Below, one piece after another: positions 43,810 to 51,942 of a DNA stretch of 64,000 bases. Source of the stretch: Ereboglobus sp. PH5-10 (GTDB lineage Bacteria; Verrucomicrobiota; Verrucomicrobiia; Opitutales; Opitutaceae); assembly GCF_029504735.1 (NCBI RefSeq), contig NZ_JAQFIP010000002.1:327084-391083 (forward strand). The letters run 5' to 3'. The notes beneath the pieces are model-generated. The model saw nothing but the letters and a program-made list of their open reading frames with translations. It had not been told where the DNA came from and did no database searches. Both the position numbers and the translations under genes were made by a program. Each line of letters starts with the position of its first letter. The first letter of the stretch is position 1.

Positions 43810-44887
43810 TGCGGCATTAAGGAACGCAACGTGTTGCGCCATTTAGCAAAAGGCAATGTTAGAAACGAAAAAAATCACAACATGTTGCGTTTCAAAGCAA
43901 TGCCAACCGTTTCCGTGAAAACGAAAAAGCCGGTTGGCGAATTTCATGCAGCAACGGGGCATTGAGTAACTCCCAAGCTCCCCGCATCCCTTGACGGGGG
44001 TAATTGTTACGCGCCACATTGGCATCGCAAGAGGTGGCGTGAATGAGCCGAAGTGGCGTCGCAAGGGCGATGACATTGTGACGTGAACGCGGCAGCATAT
44101 ATCAGTGCCGCGAGGCCGGCGCGTGTATTGCTCCAATCGCGGGCGGCGCAGCGGATGCGGCCGCACGTTTGCAATCTATCTGTCCACGACTGTGCCGCGT
44201 CACGGCGTGGACACGGCGACGCTTTCGCGATTGTTCGCCGGGCTGCTCGCGAGGCTTTCTCTCAAGGCCGACGACGAATCGTTGCGCGCGCCCTTCGCGA
44301 TGGAAACGTATTTATCATTTGCGGGCACGCTTGCGGCGGCGCATGGACGCGCCGCGCGTTTTGCGTTGCCGTGAGCGAGACCCGCCGGACAACAACCGCG
44401 CCGATCCGCCCGGCATGTGCGCGTGGTTTCAAACGCGCTTTCATCGGGCGCTTTGGGCTAAAAACAACCCGCCGCGCTTGCGTCCACCCACCTTTGACGC
44501 GCGCCGGCGAGGAAGGCAATCCCGCGCCAGGCGTGTCGTAATACACACAGCGCAAAGCAGCTCACCGGGTCACCGCCGTCGTATGCACGAGCACCGTGGC
44601 ACCTCGTTTCTGTCGCAACATGACACGGCGATGCACCAAAAATGGGGGACGCCAAACAAGCGCCGGATGGCCGAGCCGGTCGTATTTGCGATGTGTGCGC
44701 GGCTATTGCTAGTTCGGCAGCATGCTGGAATTATCATAAAAACCCTGCGACGCCAGATCGGCAAAATTTCGGATTTCAATTCGACTCGTAACACTTACCC
44801 AACAATGCCTCTCACCTTGCAAGAGGCACCAAGCTTTGCTTGACGCACGCGACCTCAATTCGGCTCGTAACAGGCAACACGTAACAC
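43810..44887. other. Gene-poor stretch, edge of decayed island
   Basis: This 1.08-kb stretch has no intact gene. It contains a frameshifted gene remnant (44105-44475), a hairpin (TGCCTCT 44806-44812 with AGAGGCA 44822-44828, about 60 bases past the stop of the next gene) that may be a weak terminator, and two near copies of a short segment (AATTCGACTCGTAACA at 44779 and AATTCGGCTCGTAACA at 44857). The overlapping open frames in 44083-44843 look like shadows or remnants. Confidence 0.6.
44105..44475 (+). pseudogene. Frameshifted zinc-ribbon-like gene remnant
   Basis: Frame one reads RVYCSNRGRRSGCGRTFAIY, then LSTTVPRHGVDTATLSRLFA and LRAPFAMET up to about 44310; a +1 shift then continues coherently as YHLRARLRRRMDAPRVLRCR, DPPG and MCAWFQTRFHRAL to about 44475. 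I recall intact verrucomicrobial homologues in which CSNRG..GCGRTF and FALETFYHLRRRL are one protein, possibly transposon-associated. The shift lies near 44298-44312. There is no start codon with a clear leader, so the gene is probably dead. Confidence 0.5.
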
Positions 44888-45523
44888 TTATTCGTTCGTT
44901 GATATGATGTTTGCTATTGTTGGCTTGGATGGCTCACTTTCACTTTTCAAAACGGATTCGAATTCATCAGCTGGGATTTCTAAAATGCACACTAGAGATC
45001 CGAAATAAATATAGGTATCAAGCACGTCTTTTTCTGTAGAATAAAGCCCTGTATAAACTTTGACAACATATTTGACTCTTGGCTTAGTCTTCGGAACAAA
45101 ACGTCTATTGAATGCCTTAAGAACAGCCTTGCTGCTAAAGCTTCGTGATATTGCTTGTTTGGGTTGCAAAACTTGGGCAACATCATCTAACATCACCAAT
45201 ATTGAAGGTTGTATTTTATCGCTATATCCTTCATCATATTCAGGTAAAGTTCGGACATTATTCCCTTCCGTGGTGCCGTCCGCATAAACACAGTAGGTGC
45301 GCATATTAAGCGCTGTTGTTTCATATTTGATTCTGTCAAATAGCCCGTCGGTAAAAACAACCGCCTTATCTCCATTGTTTGCCAGCGTGACATAAAACTT
45401 ACGGTCCTGTTTAGAGTAATCAAATGACAGGCTGATTTTATGGTTTTTATCAAAATCGGCCACTCCAGCAAAAAGCACCGATGTAGAAACAAGAGTCAGC
45501 AACAATATAATTTTAGTTTTCAT
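44888..45523 (-). CDS. Secreted hypothetical protein, paralogue 1
   Basis: A 211-residue exported protein starting MKTKIILLLTLVSTSVLFAG, a clean signal peptide. It has no family I recognise: the mature part is beta-rich (FYVTLANNGDKAVVFTDGLF, TYIYFGSLVCILEIPADEFE). The gene is strikingly AT-rich against its surroundings and about 75-80 percent identical by eye to the 212-residue gene at 46307, including the upstream flank; the two are tandem duplicates. An unknown function in the envelope or outside the cell is likely. Confidence 0.85.
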   Translation of the reverse strand: MKTKIILLLTLVSTSVLFAGVADFDKNHKISLSFDYSKQDRKFYVTLANNGDKAVVFTDGLFDRIKYETTALNMRTYCVYADGTTEGNNVRTLPEYDEGYSDKIQPSILVMLDDVAQVLQPKQAISRSFSSKAVLKAFNRRFVPKTKPRVKYVVKVYTGLYSTEKDVLDTYIYFGSLVCILEIPADEFESVLKSESEPSKPTIANIISTNE

Positions 45524-45748
45524 TTTTATATATTTATTCGCTTTGGGTTTAACACCTCGAAGCTTGCTTCGGCTTGGTTGGTCGAACGTGCATGAGGGTT
45601 GTTTGCGTGGTGGTCGAATGAGTGTTGGCGGGATTGTTCAAATGCCCCGGAGCTTGCTCCGGGGATATTTACTTTAAATTGCCATGCTTCGGGACTATTG
45701 CAAGCAGGCACTGAGAAGTGACCCGGTAGCAAGCACGAGGAATTGCCC
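45524..45748. repeat. Duplicated leader, copy 1, with two CTTG hairpins
   Basis: The upstream flank of paralogue 1 aligns with 46946-47165. It contains two hairpins with CTTG loops, CGAAG/CTTCG (45558-45571) and CCCCGGAG/CTCCGGGG (45645-45664). In copy 2 the second hairpin is broken, with its right half missing. Both copies end at the shared sequence GAGGAATTGCCCCAC before unrelated DNA. Confidence 0.75.
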
Positions 45749-46051
45749 CACCTTGGCCAGCACTGGCGCTCATTGCGAACAAACAACCCGCTGGAACGGC
45801 TCATGCGCGAGATACGAAGGCGAATCCGCGCGGTCGGAGCGCTTCCCGGCGGCAACTCTGCGATGATACTGGTGGCCGCGCGGCTGAGGCAGGTGGCCGG
45901 CAGCCAGTGGGGCCAGAAACGTTACATGGACATGAGCCATCTGAAAGCCGTGAACATAATCGAAAAGCACGCAGCGCGGCTCTCAACCCTCAGGAAAGAA
46001 CCAACAACAAAACAACACATAACCTTCCTCCGCCGACTATATGCTTTTTAA
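45722..46051 (+). pseudogene. IS256-type (mutator) transposase C-terminal fragment
   Basis: An open frame of about 110 codons from a stop at 45719. It begins GSKHEELPHLGQHWRSL and carries the mutator-family C-terminal signature RTNNPLERLMREIRRRIRAV, then LPGGNSAMILVAARLRQVAG. The DDE part is absent, so this is the 3' end of a transposase, left by deletion or by duplication. It lies between the two paralogues and on the opposite strand. Confidence 0.75.
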
Positions 46052-46280
46052 AATGTGCGAAACTTGACGGACACTACCTGCTTTGCACCGTTGCTGCGGA
46101 AGGAACCACATTGTTATCGTTTCTCTTACAGTGAACGTCTCTCAAAATTCCGACAGCAAATTTAAGCGCATTGATGGTAGTATTTACGACCGTCGCTACA
46201 TTTGAAAATCACATCCGAATATTATGAGTGTTGTGCTTTTTCAAATAGCATACGCTGACGATTCGGTTGGCACATCTAAT

Positions 46281-46402
46281 GCTAATGGTTGGCTTGTTGG
46301 CTCACTTCATTGCGCTTTAGCCGAAGCTGGCACGTTGTTTGCTATGGTTGGCTTGGATGGTTCACTTCTTAATACGGATTCGAATTCATCAGCTGGGATT
46401 TC
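46281..46402. repeat. 61-base short tandem duplication at paralogue 2 end
   Basis: GCTAATGGTTGGCTTGTTGG begins one unit (46281) and GCTATGGTTGGCTTGGATGG the next (46342); the second lies inside the C-terminal coding region of paralogue 2 and the first is past its stop. The coding copy specifies SEPSKPTIAN, and the same residues recur in divergent form after the stop. Confidence 0.5.
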
Positions 46403-46945
46403 TAAAATGCACTCCAGCGACCCGAAATAAATATTGGTGCCAAACACATCTTTTTCTGTAAAATAAAGCTCTGTGTGAACCCTGACAACATATTTAGTTC
46501 TCGGCTTGGCTCCGGGCACAGCGACCCTATTGAATGCTTTGAGAACAGCTGTGCCATCAAATCCTCGTGAAATTGCTTGTTTTGGCGTCAGATCTCGAAA
46601 AAATTCATCCACACTCACTTTGAATGCGGGTGTTATCTTATCGCTATAACCCTTATTATATTCGGGCAGAGTTCGAACATTATTCCCTTCTGTGGTGCCG
46701 TCCGCATAAACACAGTAGGTGCGCATATCAAGCGCTGTCGTTTCATATTTTATTCTGTCAAATAATCCATCAGCAAAAACAATGGCCTTGTCTCCATTAT
46801 TCGACAACGTGACATACAGCATATTGTCCTGCTTTGAATAATCCAGCGACAGGCAAATTTTATGACTCTTGTTAAAATCGGACACACCAGCAAAAAGCGC
46901 CGATGTAGAAACAAGAGTCAGCAATAACATAATTTTAGTTTTCAT
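46307..46945 (-). CDS. Secreted hypothetical protein, paralogue 2
   Basis: A 212-residue relative of the gene at 44888, with the same signal peptide type (MKTKIMLLLTLVSTSALFAG) and a conserved core (FDRIKYETTALDMRTYCVYA, FGSLECILEIPADEFESVLR). The C-terminal tail differs (ANNVPASAKAQ). ATG 46945 is used because it matches paralogue 1; the frame is open upstream to 47164, which is the duplicated leader. AT-rich, probably acquired with the island. Confidence 0.85.
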   Translation of the reverse strand: MKTKIMLLLTLVSTSALFAGVSDFNKSHKICLSLDYSKQDNMLYVTLSNNGDKAIVFADGLFDRIKYETTALDMRTYCVYADGTTEGNNVRTLPEYNKGYSDKITPAFKVSVDEFFRDLTPKQAISRGFDGTAVLKAFNRVAVPGAKPRTKYVVRVHTELYFTEKDVFGTNIYFGSLECILEIPADEFESVLRSEPSKPTIANNVPASAKAQ

Positions 46946-47165
46946 TTCTATATATTTATTCGCTTTGGGTTTAATACCTCGAAGCTTGCCTCGGCTTGGT
47001 TGGCCGAACATGCATGAGGGTTGTTTGCGTGGTGGTCGAATGAGTGTTGCGGGATTGTTCAAATGCCCCGGAGCTATCTTTACTTTAAATTGCCATGCTT
47101 CGGGACCATTGCAAGCAGGCACTGAAAACTGCCCCGGTAGCAGGCACGAGGAATTGCCCCACATT
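46946..47165. repeat. Duplicated leader, copy 2
   Basis: This region matches the flank of paralogue 1 (45524-45748) with roughly 85-90 percent identity by eye. It lacks the right half of the 45645-45664 hairpin (CCCCGGAGC is followed by TATC instead of TTGCTCC), so the structure is lost. It borders the integrase fragment. Confidence 0.7.
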
Positions 47166-47363
47166 GACCGAGGCGGTCACCGGCGAGCGCGCGTGGTAGG
47201 CATACTGGGTGAGCTTTCGCTTTCCGTCAGCACCAGCCCATGCCACCTGATAGACAAAACCGGATTTCATGGTCTTGTGCGCCATACAGCAAACCTTCAC
47301 GGTAACATTGTCCGACTTGACCAAGCGCGGCCACTCCCTGCGTTTGGAACGGGGTTTTCTCAT
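47085..47363 (-). pseudogene. Tyrosine-integrase N-terminal fragment next to tRNA-Glu
   Basis: A 92-codon frame starting MRKPRSKRREWPRLVK at 47363. The basic opening, VKVCCMAHKTMKSGFVYQV and AWAGADGKRKLTQYAYHARS, looks like the N-terminus of integrase-type recombinases I recall from Opitutaceae, but the frame ends after about 70 matching codons near 47165 where the duplicated leader begins. The start lies 70 bases from the tRNA 3' end, in the usual position of an island integrase. The catalytic domain is missing. Confidence 0.5.
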
Positions 47364-47432
47364 ACAGTCTCATACAAAAAACCTATACTACCACACAGGT
47401 TCAAAGTCTCCTCATAGGGAGAGGTGGTAAAT

Positions 47433-47507
47433 TGGCGCCCTCACGGGGAATCGAACCCCGCTTTGAAGAATGAGAATCTTCCGTCCTAACCGATAGACGA
47501 TGAGGGC
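47433..47507 (-). tRNA. tRNA-Glu (anticodon CTC)
   Basis: On the minus strand the sequence starts GCCCTCATCG and ends TGAGGGCGCCA, giving a 7-bp acceptor stem, discriminator G and an encoded CCA (47433-47435). The anticodon arm GAAGA-TTCTCAT-TCTTC places CTC at positions 34-36 (glutamate, GAG codon). The T arm CGGGG-TTCGATT-CCCCG is intact. The tRNA is a probable attachment site for the decayed island at 43810-47432. Confidence 0.96.
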
Positions 47508-47596
47508 GTTTGCTGTGCAAGAACACAGAACAGTGCGCATTGCCGTGCTCAGGTCAAGCATTGCGTTTCCCTTTTCACTGTGCCAATGCACTCCCC

Positions 47597-48877
47597 ATGT
47601 CACAACCAGCCGCCCGCGAACAATTTTTCGACCTGTTGCGCGCGTCCATTTCCGACGGTTCGCTTTCGAAACTCACGCTCGGCAAATATCGCGGCGCCGA
47701 CGCCTCGTTGCGCAATGTCTTTGTCCGCCCGGTCTCCCTCAAGGGCGGCCCGCACCTCAGCTTCGTTTATCGCCATGCCACGCGCGACATAACCAAAAAC
47801 CATCAGCCGGACGAGGCGCTCACCCTTCTTGAAACACTCATCGGCGCCGAGTTTCTCGACGCGCACCTTTTTACCGCCGCGCAATCCGCGCAGCTCTCGC
47901 ACGATTCAAATGGGGGTGCTCGTCTTCGCGTCAAAAAAACAGACGCCGTTCCGAACGCGCCGGCATCCGCCATCGGCGGCATTCCCGCCGCGCATGATCG
48001 CGCGCGACGGCAGGCCATTCCGCTCGACGCGCCCTGGCTGCACGCGCTCGGCATCACAAACAAATACGGAAAGCCGCGCGAGGGCATGTCGGCGAAACTT
48101 CGCCAGATAAACAAATTCGCCGAGCTGCTTTCGCACCTCGCAACGGAGGCCGCTCTCATCGAAGCGCCCGCAATCATTCCGGGGCTTGGTGAAGAAGCGC
48201 GTCGCGACGACGCCTCCGCGTTGCGCATTGCCGACATGGGTTGTGGCAAGGGTTACCTCACCTTCGCCACCGCCGCGCTCCTCGGGTCGCGCGCAAGCAT
48301 TCAAGGCATCGAGACCCGCCCCGAGCTCGTCTCGTTTTGCAACCGCATCGCAAAGGAAACTGGATTTTCCAATCTGAAATTTGTCCAGGGAACCATCGCT
48401 GATGCGCAACTGGATGCGGATGCGGAACTCGCGCACGACGCGCCGCAAAACACACTCGACATCCTCATCGCGCTCCATGCCTGTGACACGGCGACCGACG
48501 ACGCCATTGCCAGGGGAATCCAATCCGGCGCGCGCCTGATCGTCGTTTCCCCCTGCTGCCAAAAGGAACTCCGCCCGCAACTGACCGCGCCGCCCGTCCT
48601 TGCCGGGGCGCTGCGCCACGGTATTTTTCAGGAGCGGCAGGCCGAGTTTGTCACCGACGCCCTGCGCGCGCAACTCCTCGAATACGCCGGCTACCGCGCA
48701 AAGGTGTTCGAGTTCATCTCGACCGAGCACACCGCGAAAAACCTCATGATTGCCGCGATTAAGACGCGCGCGCCGGGCGACGAAACCGCGCTGGAAAACG
48801 CGCGCGCATTCGCCCGTTTCTACGGCATTCGAAAACACGCGCTCGCGACGCATCTCGGCATTGACCTGAACTTTTGA
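47597..48877 (+). CDS. Class I SAM-dependent methyltransferase
   Basis: A 426-residue protein with a Rossmann methyltransferase domain in its C-terminal half. Motif I reads LRIADMGCGKGYLTFATAAL and the following acidic loop is IQGIETRPELV; a late VVSPCCQKELR may be a catalytic or metal Cys pair. The N-terminal 180 residues are a helical extension not needed for SAM binding. The target is unknown; similar proteins modify RNA or small molecules. ATG 47597 was chosen over the in-frame start at 47510, which lies inside the tRNA leader. It is 24 bases from the thioesterase gene. Confidence 0.88.
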   Translation: MSQPAAREQFFDLLRASISDGSLSKLTLGKYRGADASLRNVFVRPVSLKGGPHLSFVYRHATRDITKNHQPDEALTLLETLIGAEFLDAHLFTAAQSAQLSHDSNGGARLRVKKTDAVPNAPASAIGGIPAAHDRARRQAIPLDAPWLHALGITNKYGKPREGMSAKLRQINKFAELLSHLATEAALIEAPAIIPGLGEEARRDDASALRIADMGCGKGYLTFATAALLGSRASIQGIETRPELVSFCNRIAKETGFSNLKFVQGTIADAQLDADAELAHDAPQNTLDILIALHACDTATDDAIARGIQSGARLIVVSPCCQKELRPQLTAPPVLAGALRHGIFQERQAEFVTDALRAQLLEYAGYRAKVFEFISTEHTAKNLMIAAIKTRAPGDETALENARAFARFYGIRKHALATHLGIDLNF

Positions 48878-48901
48878 TCCACAAATAAAATCACCGCATT
48901 C

Positions 48902-49651
48902 ATGACACACGAAGAATTCCGCGTCCGTTACTACGAACTTGCCCCCGATGGCGCCATCCCGCTGCACAAGCTCTGCGATTATTTTCAGGACGCCGCCGGC
49001 ATCGACGCGCACACACTCGCCTTTGGCAGCGAAGACCTGGGGGACGCCGCCGGGCTGACATGGGTGCTCACGCGCATGCAACTCACCCCGCTATGCCCCG
49101 CCAGGGCCGCGGGCGGCGACACTTTCACCGTGCACACATGGCACAGCCGCTCCGAGCGGCTCATGAGCCGGAGGGAATTTTACATAACCAACGGAAAAGG
49201 AGAAACCGTTTTGAAGGGGTCAACGTGGTGGCTGTTGATAGACATCTCCACGCGCCGAATCGCGCGCACACCGCAAATGCTCATCGACATGAACCCGCCA
49301 ACCCCGGAGTTCGTCGTTGAGGAAAACAATCCCAAGATGCCCGATTTCAGCGGAGTCCAACCGGCGGCGACACTTCCAATCATCGTGCGCAACGAGGACA
49401 TCGACAGCAACGCCCACGTGAACAACACCCACTTCACCGCATGGGCGCTCGAAAGCGCGCCGCCGGAAATCGCCTCCAGCCGCGCGCTCAAGGAATTGGT
49501 GATCACCTTCAAGAACGAGTGCTTCGCAAAGGACAAGCTCACCATGTCCGTCCATGAACAGCCCGTCGAAAACGGCAAAGCCCTCTGGCACATCCTCACC
49601 CGCGAAAACGACGGCAAGGAAACCGCGCGCATTTACACGCGCTGGGAGTGA
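48902..49651 (+). CDS. Acyl-ACP thioesterase (FatA/FatB-like)
   Basis: A 249-residue double-hotdog thioesterase that releases fatty acids from acyl carrier protein. The N-terminal hotdog opens RVRYYELAPDGAIPLHKLCD and the second one contains NEDIDSNAHVNNTHFTAWALE, with the conserved Asn-His pair used in FatA/FatB catalysis. Length matches bacterial members. Likely role is fatty-acid release or turnover. It follows the methyltransferase on the same strand. Confidence 0.92.
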   Translation: MTHEEFRVRYYELAPDGAIPLHKLCDYFQDAAGIDAHTLAFGSEDLGDAAGLTWVLTRMQLTPLCPARAAGGDTFTVHTWHSRSERLMSRREFYITNGKGETVLKGSTWWLLIDISTRRIARTPQMLIDMNPPTPEFVVEENNPKMPDFSGVQPAATLPIIVRNEDIDSNAHVNNTHFTAWALESAPPEIASSRALKELVITFKNECFAKDKLTMSVHEQPVENGKALWHILTRENDGKETARIYTRWE

Positions 49652-49693
49652 GAAAACCGTTCGCGTGACAGTGGCGCGGAAAAATTTTTATCG

Positions 49694-49758
49694 GTAGGGG
49701 CGAACCCTCCGGGTGAGCCGCAACATTAACGGCTTGCCCGGAGGATTCGCCCCTCCCC
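49694..49758. repeat. 25-bp inverted repeat of the GGGGCGAAC type
   Basis: GTAGGGGCGAACCCTCCGGG (left arm, 49694-49719) pairs with GGCTTGCCCGGAGGATTCGC plus CCCTCC (right arm, 49731-49758). The centre is 11 bases. It lies in the 144-base gap between convergent genes and may terminate both. It resembles GGGGCGAAC repeats I recall from other phyla. Confidence 0.75.
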
Positions 49759-49795
49759 AAAGGCATTTCCTTGCGACAATTTATGCCGAAAAAGC

Positions 49796-50125
49796 CTAAC
49801 CGCGCCGGCCTTTTTTGGCCGCGGCCTTGGGCGCGTAGGATTCGAGCGCAACGCGCAAAATTTCGCCGATGCTGACCTTTTTCTTTTTGGCCGCCTTGGT
49901 GAGTTTGGCCTTCATCTCGGCGGGCAAACGGACGGAAATCTGCCTGTGCGGCTCGCCGGCGGAAACACAACGCTCAATGTCAAAACTCGCGACCGCCTCG
50001 CGCACCAATTCGCTTGTGAAGCGGAATCCGTGTTTTTTCTGAGTGGCGTCAATTTTTGCAATCAGCGACACCGGCAAATCAAATGTGAGGGGGGAGGTAA
50101 CGGGGTTCTTCTTTTTTCTGGCCAT
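49796..50125 (-). CDS. Small protein with two ribbon-helix-helix-like motifs
   Basis: A 109-residue basic protein. Residues about 14-47 (LTFDLPVSLIAKIDATQKKH, SELVREAVASF) and 62-95 (RQISVRLPAEMKAKLTKAA, IGEILRVALESY) each read like a CopG/Arc-type ribbon-helix-helix, so a single chain may form the usual dimer fold. The termini are Lys-rich. No toxin gene is adjacent, so an orphan DNA-binding or nucleoid role is plausible. ATG 50125 is the only well-placed start. Confidence 0.8.
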   Translation of the reverse strand: MARKKKNPVTSPLTFDLPVSLIAKIDATQKKHGFRFTSELVREAVASFDIERCVSAGEPHRQISVRLPAEMKAKLTKAAKKKKVSIGEILRVALESYAPKAAAKKGRRG

Positions 50126-50349
50126 GATGGTGGATGGGTTTGGTTCAGTGATGGATGGAGGTCGAGGCGATGGATTTTAAAAGAATGCACAACTCCATTT
50201 CCAGCAACGCCAAAACGCAATTCTTATTGGCGCCAACTTCCTCCGCGTTTGGACGCGCCAAATGCCGCGCTTTCATCCTTTCCAACCATGCCCACCGCCT
50301 CCATGCTGCGCCGCGACAGCAACAGTTTTGCTCCGTCGCCCCTCACATT

Positions 50350-51120
50350 ATGAAAACACGCCAAGACATAGTCGAAAACTGGCTGCCGCGCTACACGGGC
50401 GTGCCGCTCAACGAATTCGGAGACCACATCCTGCTCACGAACTTTCAGCGTTACGTGCAGCTCTTTGCCGAATGGCACGGCGTCCCCGTGCGCGGGCTCG
50501 ACAAACCCATGTCCAGCGCCACCGCCGGGCGCATCACGATGATCAACTTCGGCATGGGCAGCGCCACCGCAGCGACAATCATGGATCTGCTCGGCGCCAT
50601 CCGGCCCAAGGCGGTGCTCTTCCTCGGCAAATGCGGCGGCGTGAAACACCGCGCCGAAGTCGGCCAGCTCATTCTGCCCATCGCGGCCGTCCGCGGCGAG
50701 GGCACGAGCAACGACTACTTCCCGCCCGAGGTTCCCGCCCTGCCCGCCTTCGCGCTGCAAAAAGCCATCTCCACCACGATCCGCGATTACGCGCGGGATT
50801 ACTGGACGGGCACTGTTTACACGACCAACCGCCGCGTCTGGGAACACGACGATGACTTTAAAAAATACCTGCAAAAAATCCGCGTCATGTGCGTGGACAT
50901 GGAAACGGCGACGATCTTCACCGTCGGCTTTTTCAACGACATTCCCACCGGCGCGCTCCTACTCGTGAGCGACCATCCGATGACGCCCGAAGGCGTGAAA
51001 ACCACGGAAAGCGACCGGCGCGTTGACGCCGACCATGTCGAGCCGCACATCCGAATCGGCATTGATTCATTAAACCAGCTCATCAACCGGGGATTAACGG
51101 TGAAGCATCTGAAATTTTGA
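50350..51120 (+). CDS. AMP nucleosidase / nucleoside phosphorylase family
   Basis: A 256-residue purine phosphorylase-fold enzyme. The sequence MINFGMGSATAATIMDLLGA, the LFLGKCGGVKHRAEVG strand and the late MCVDMETATIFTVGFFNDIP plus LLVSDHPM match AMP nucleosidases, which split AMP to adenine and ribose-5-phosphate. It lacks the N-terminal regulatory domain of the longer Amn enzymes. ATG 50350 is used; an in-frame start at 50155 would add 65 unconserved residues and run against the neighbouring gene's leader. Confidence 0.9.
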   Translation: MKTRQDIVENWLPRYTGVPLNEFGDHILLTNFQRYVQLFAEWHGVPVRGLDKPMSSATAGRITMINFGMGSATAATIMDLLGAIRPKAVLFLGKCGGVKHRAEVGQLILPIAAVRGEGTSNDYFPPEVPALPAFALQKAISTTIRDYARDYWTGTVYTTNRRVWEHDDDFKKYLQKIRVMCVDMETATIFTVGFFNDIPTGALLLVSDHPMTPEGVKTTESDRRVDADHVEPHIRIGIDSLNQLINRGLTVKHLKF

Positions 51121-51144
51121 CCGCCGCCAAGCCCGGCGGCAGGC

Positions 51145-51942
51145 TCACCGCGCCTCCGTGGATAAGTGCCTTTCCACAAACAGCACATCCACCACGTTGC
51201 GCACGAACTGCTCGTTGCTCACACCGTCGGTCACACTCTCGGGAAAAGCCGTCAGCGATTTGAAATGCTCCGCGAGATCGGCAAACAACTCCGCGCGCGC
51301 CGCGTCATCAAGCATGTCGCGCCGGGCCAGCGCCAGCCACGCCACGCGCGCCTCCTCCGGGGAAACCGCCTGCCGCAAACGCGCCACCACCGGCGCGTGG
51401 CCGCGCAGCGTGTTGTATTTTTCACTCCCCAGCAACGCCGGATCGGGCGCCGGCTCAGGGGCCTCCCAAATCACAAGCGTTCCCGCCGCCAGGTCACCGA
51501 GCCGCTGGCAGCGCCGGCTCAACAACGCCGTCGCGCCGCCCGCGAAATAACCAAGCGGAAGCGCGTCAATCGCCCGCAGCAAATTGCGCAGCACCACCTG
51601 CCACAGGGACAGCCGCAAGCCTCGCTCGTCGATCACGCGCAACCGCAGCATCCGCTTGCCCGGCGTAAGGCCGCGCCAGCGCCACTCGAAAAAAATCGAG
51701 TAACCCTGCGACACCACAAAATACCCGATCACGCTCACCGCGCGCATCGCGTCCACGCTCACGATCGCCAGCAGGCTGATCGCCACGCTCACAATCCCCC
51801 ACCCCGCGCTCACAATCATCCAGTCGGCCAGCAGCGCGAGCATCCGCGGCACCGGACTCGCCAGCCGGTGCGAAAATACCGCGCACTCCGGAGTGCGCAC
51901 GCGGATTGTATCCAGCCTTTCAATACCTTTCACGCCGTTCAT
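51145..51942 (-). CDS. RDD family membrane protein
   Basis: A 265-residue protein with an RDD domain: an Arg/Asp-containing first helix (RMLALLADWMIVSAGW), a second and third helix, and the amphipathic LTPGKRMLRLRVIDERGLRL signature followed by LLRAIDALPLGYFAG. A 130-residue soluble C-terminal region follows. ATG 51942 overlaps the SpoIIM-like stop by four bases (ATGA type). It is the last gene of the MoxR-linked cluster. Confidence 0.92.
   Translation of the reverse strand: MNGVKGIERLDTIRVRTPECAVFSHRLASPVPRMLALLADWMIVSAGWGIVSVAISLLAIVSVDAMRAVSVIGYFVVSQGYSIFFEWRWRGLTPGKRMLRLRVIDERGLRLSLWQVVLRNLLRAIDALPLGYFAGGATALLSRRCQRLGDLAAGTLVIWEAPEPAPDPALLGSEKYNTLRGHAPVVARLRQAVSPEEARVAWLALARRDMLDDAARAELFADLAEHFKSLTAFPESVTDGVSNEQFVRNVVDVLFVERHLSTEAR

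Noticed and set aside
44083..44541. Intact 152-residue gene in the island
   Set aside because: It is out of frame with the coherent CSNRG/YHLRARLRRRM reading and lacks any family-like pattern.
47510..47596. Upstream start of the methyltransferase at 47510
   Set aside because: It lies directly at the tRNA-Glu end and adds residues without conservation; ATG 47597 precedes the conserved region.
47906..49081. 391-codon minus-strand frame opposite the methyltransferase
   Set aside because: Antisense shadow; the sense frame has a clear SAM motif.
51123..51140. Terminator between AMP nucleosidase and RDD genes
   Set aside because: A GCCGCC/GGCGGC hairpin is present but short and without a T-run.
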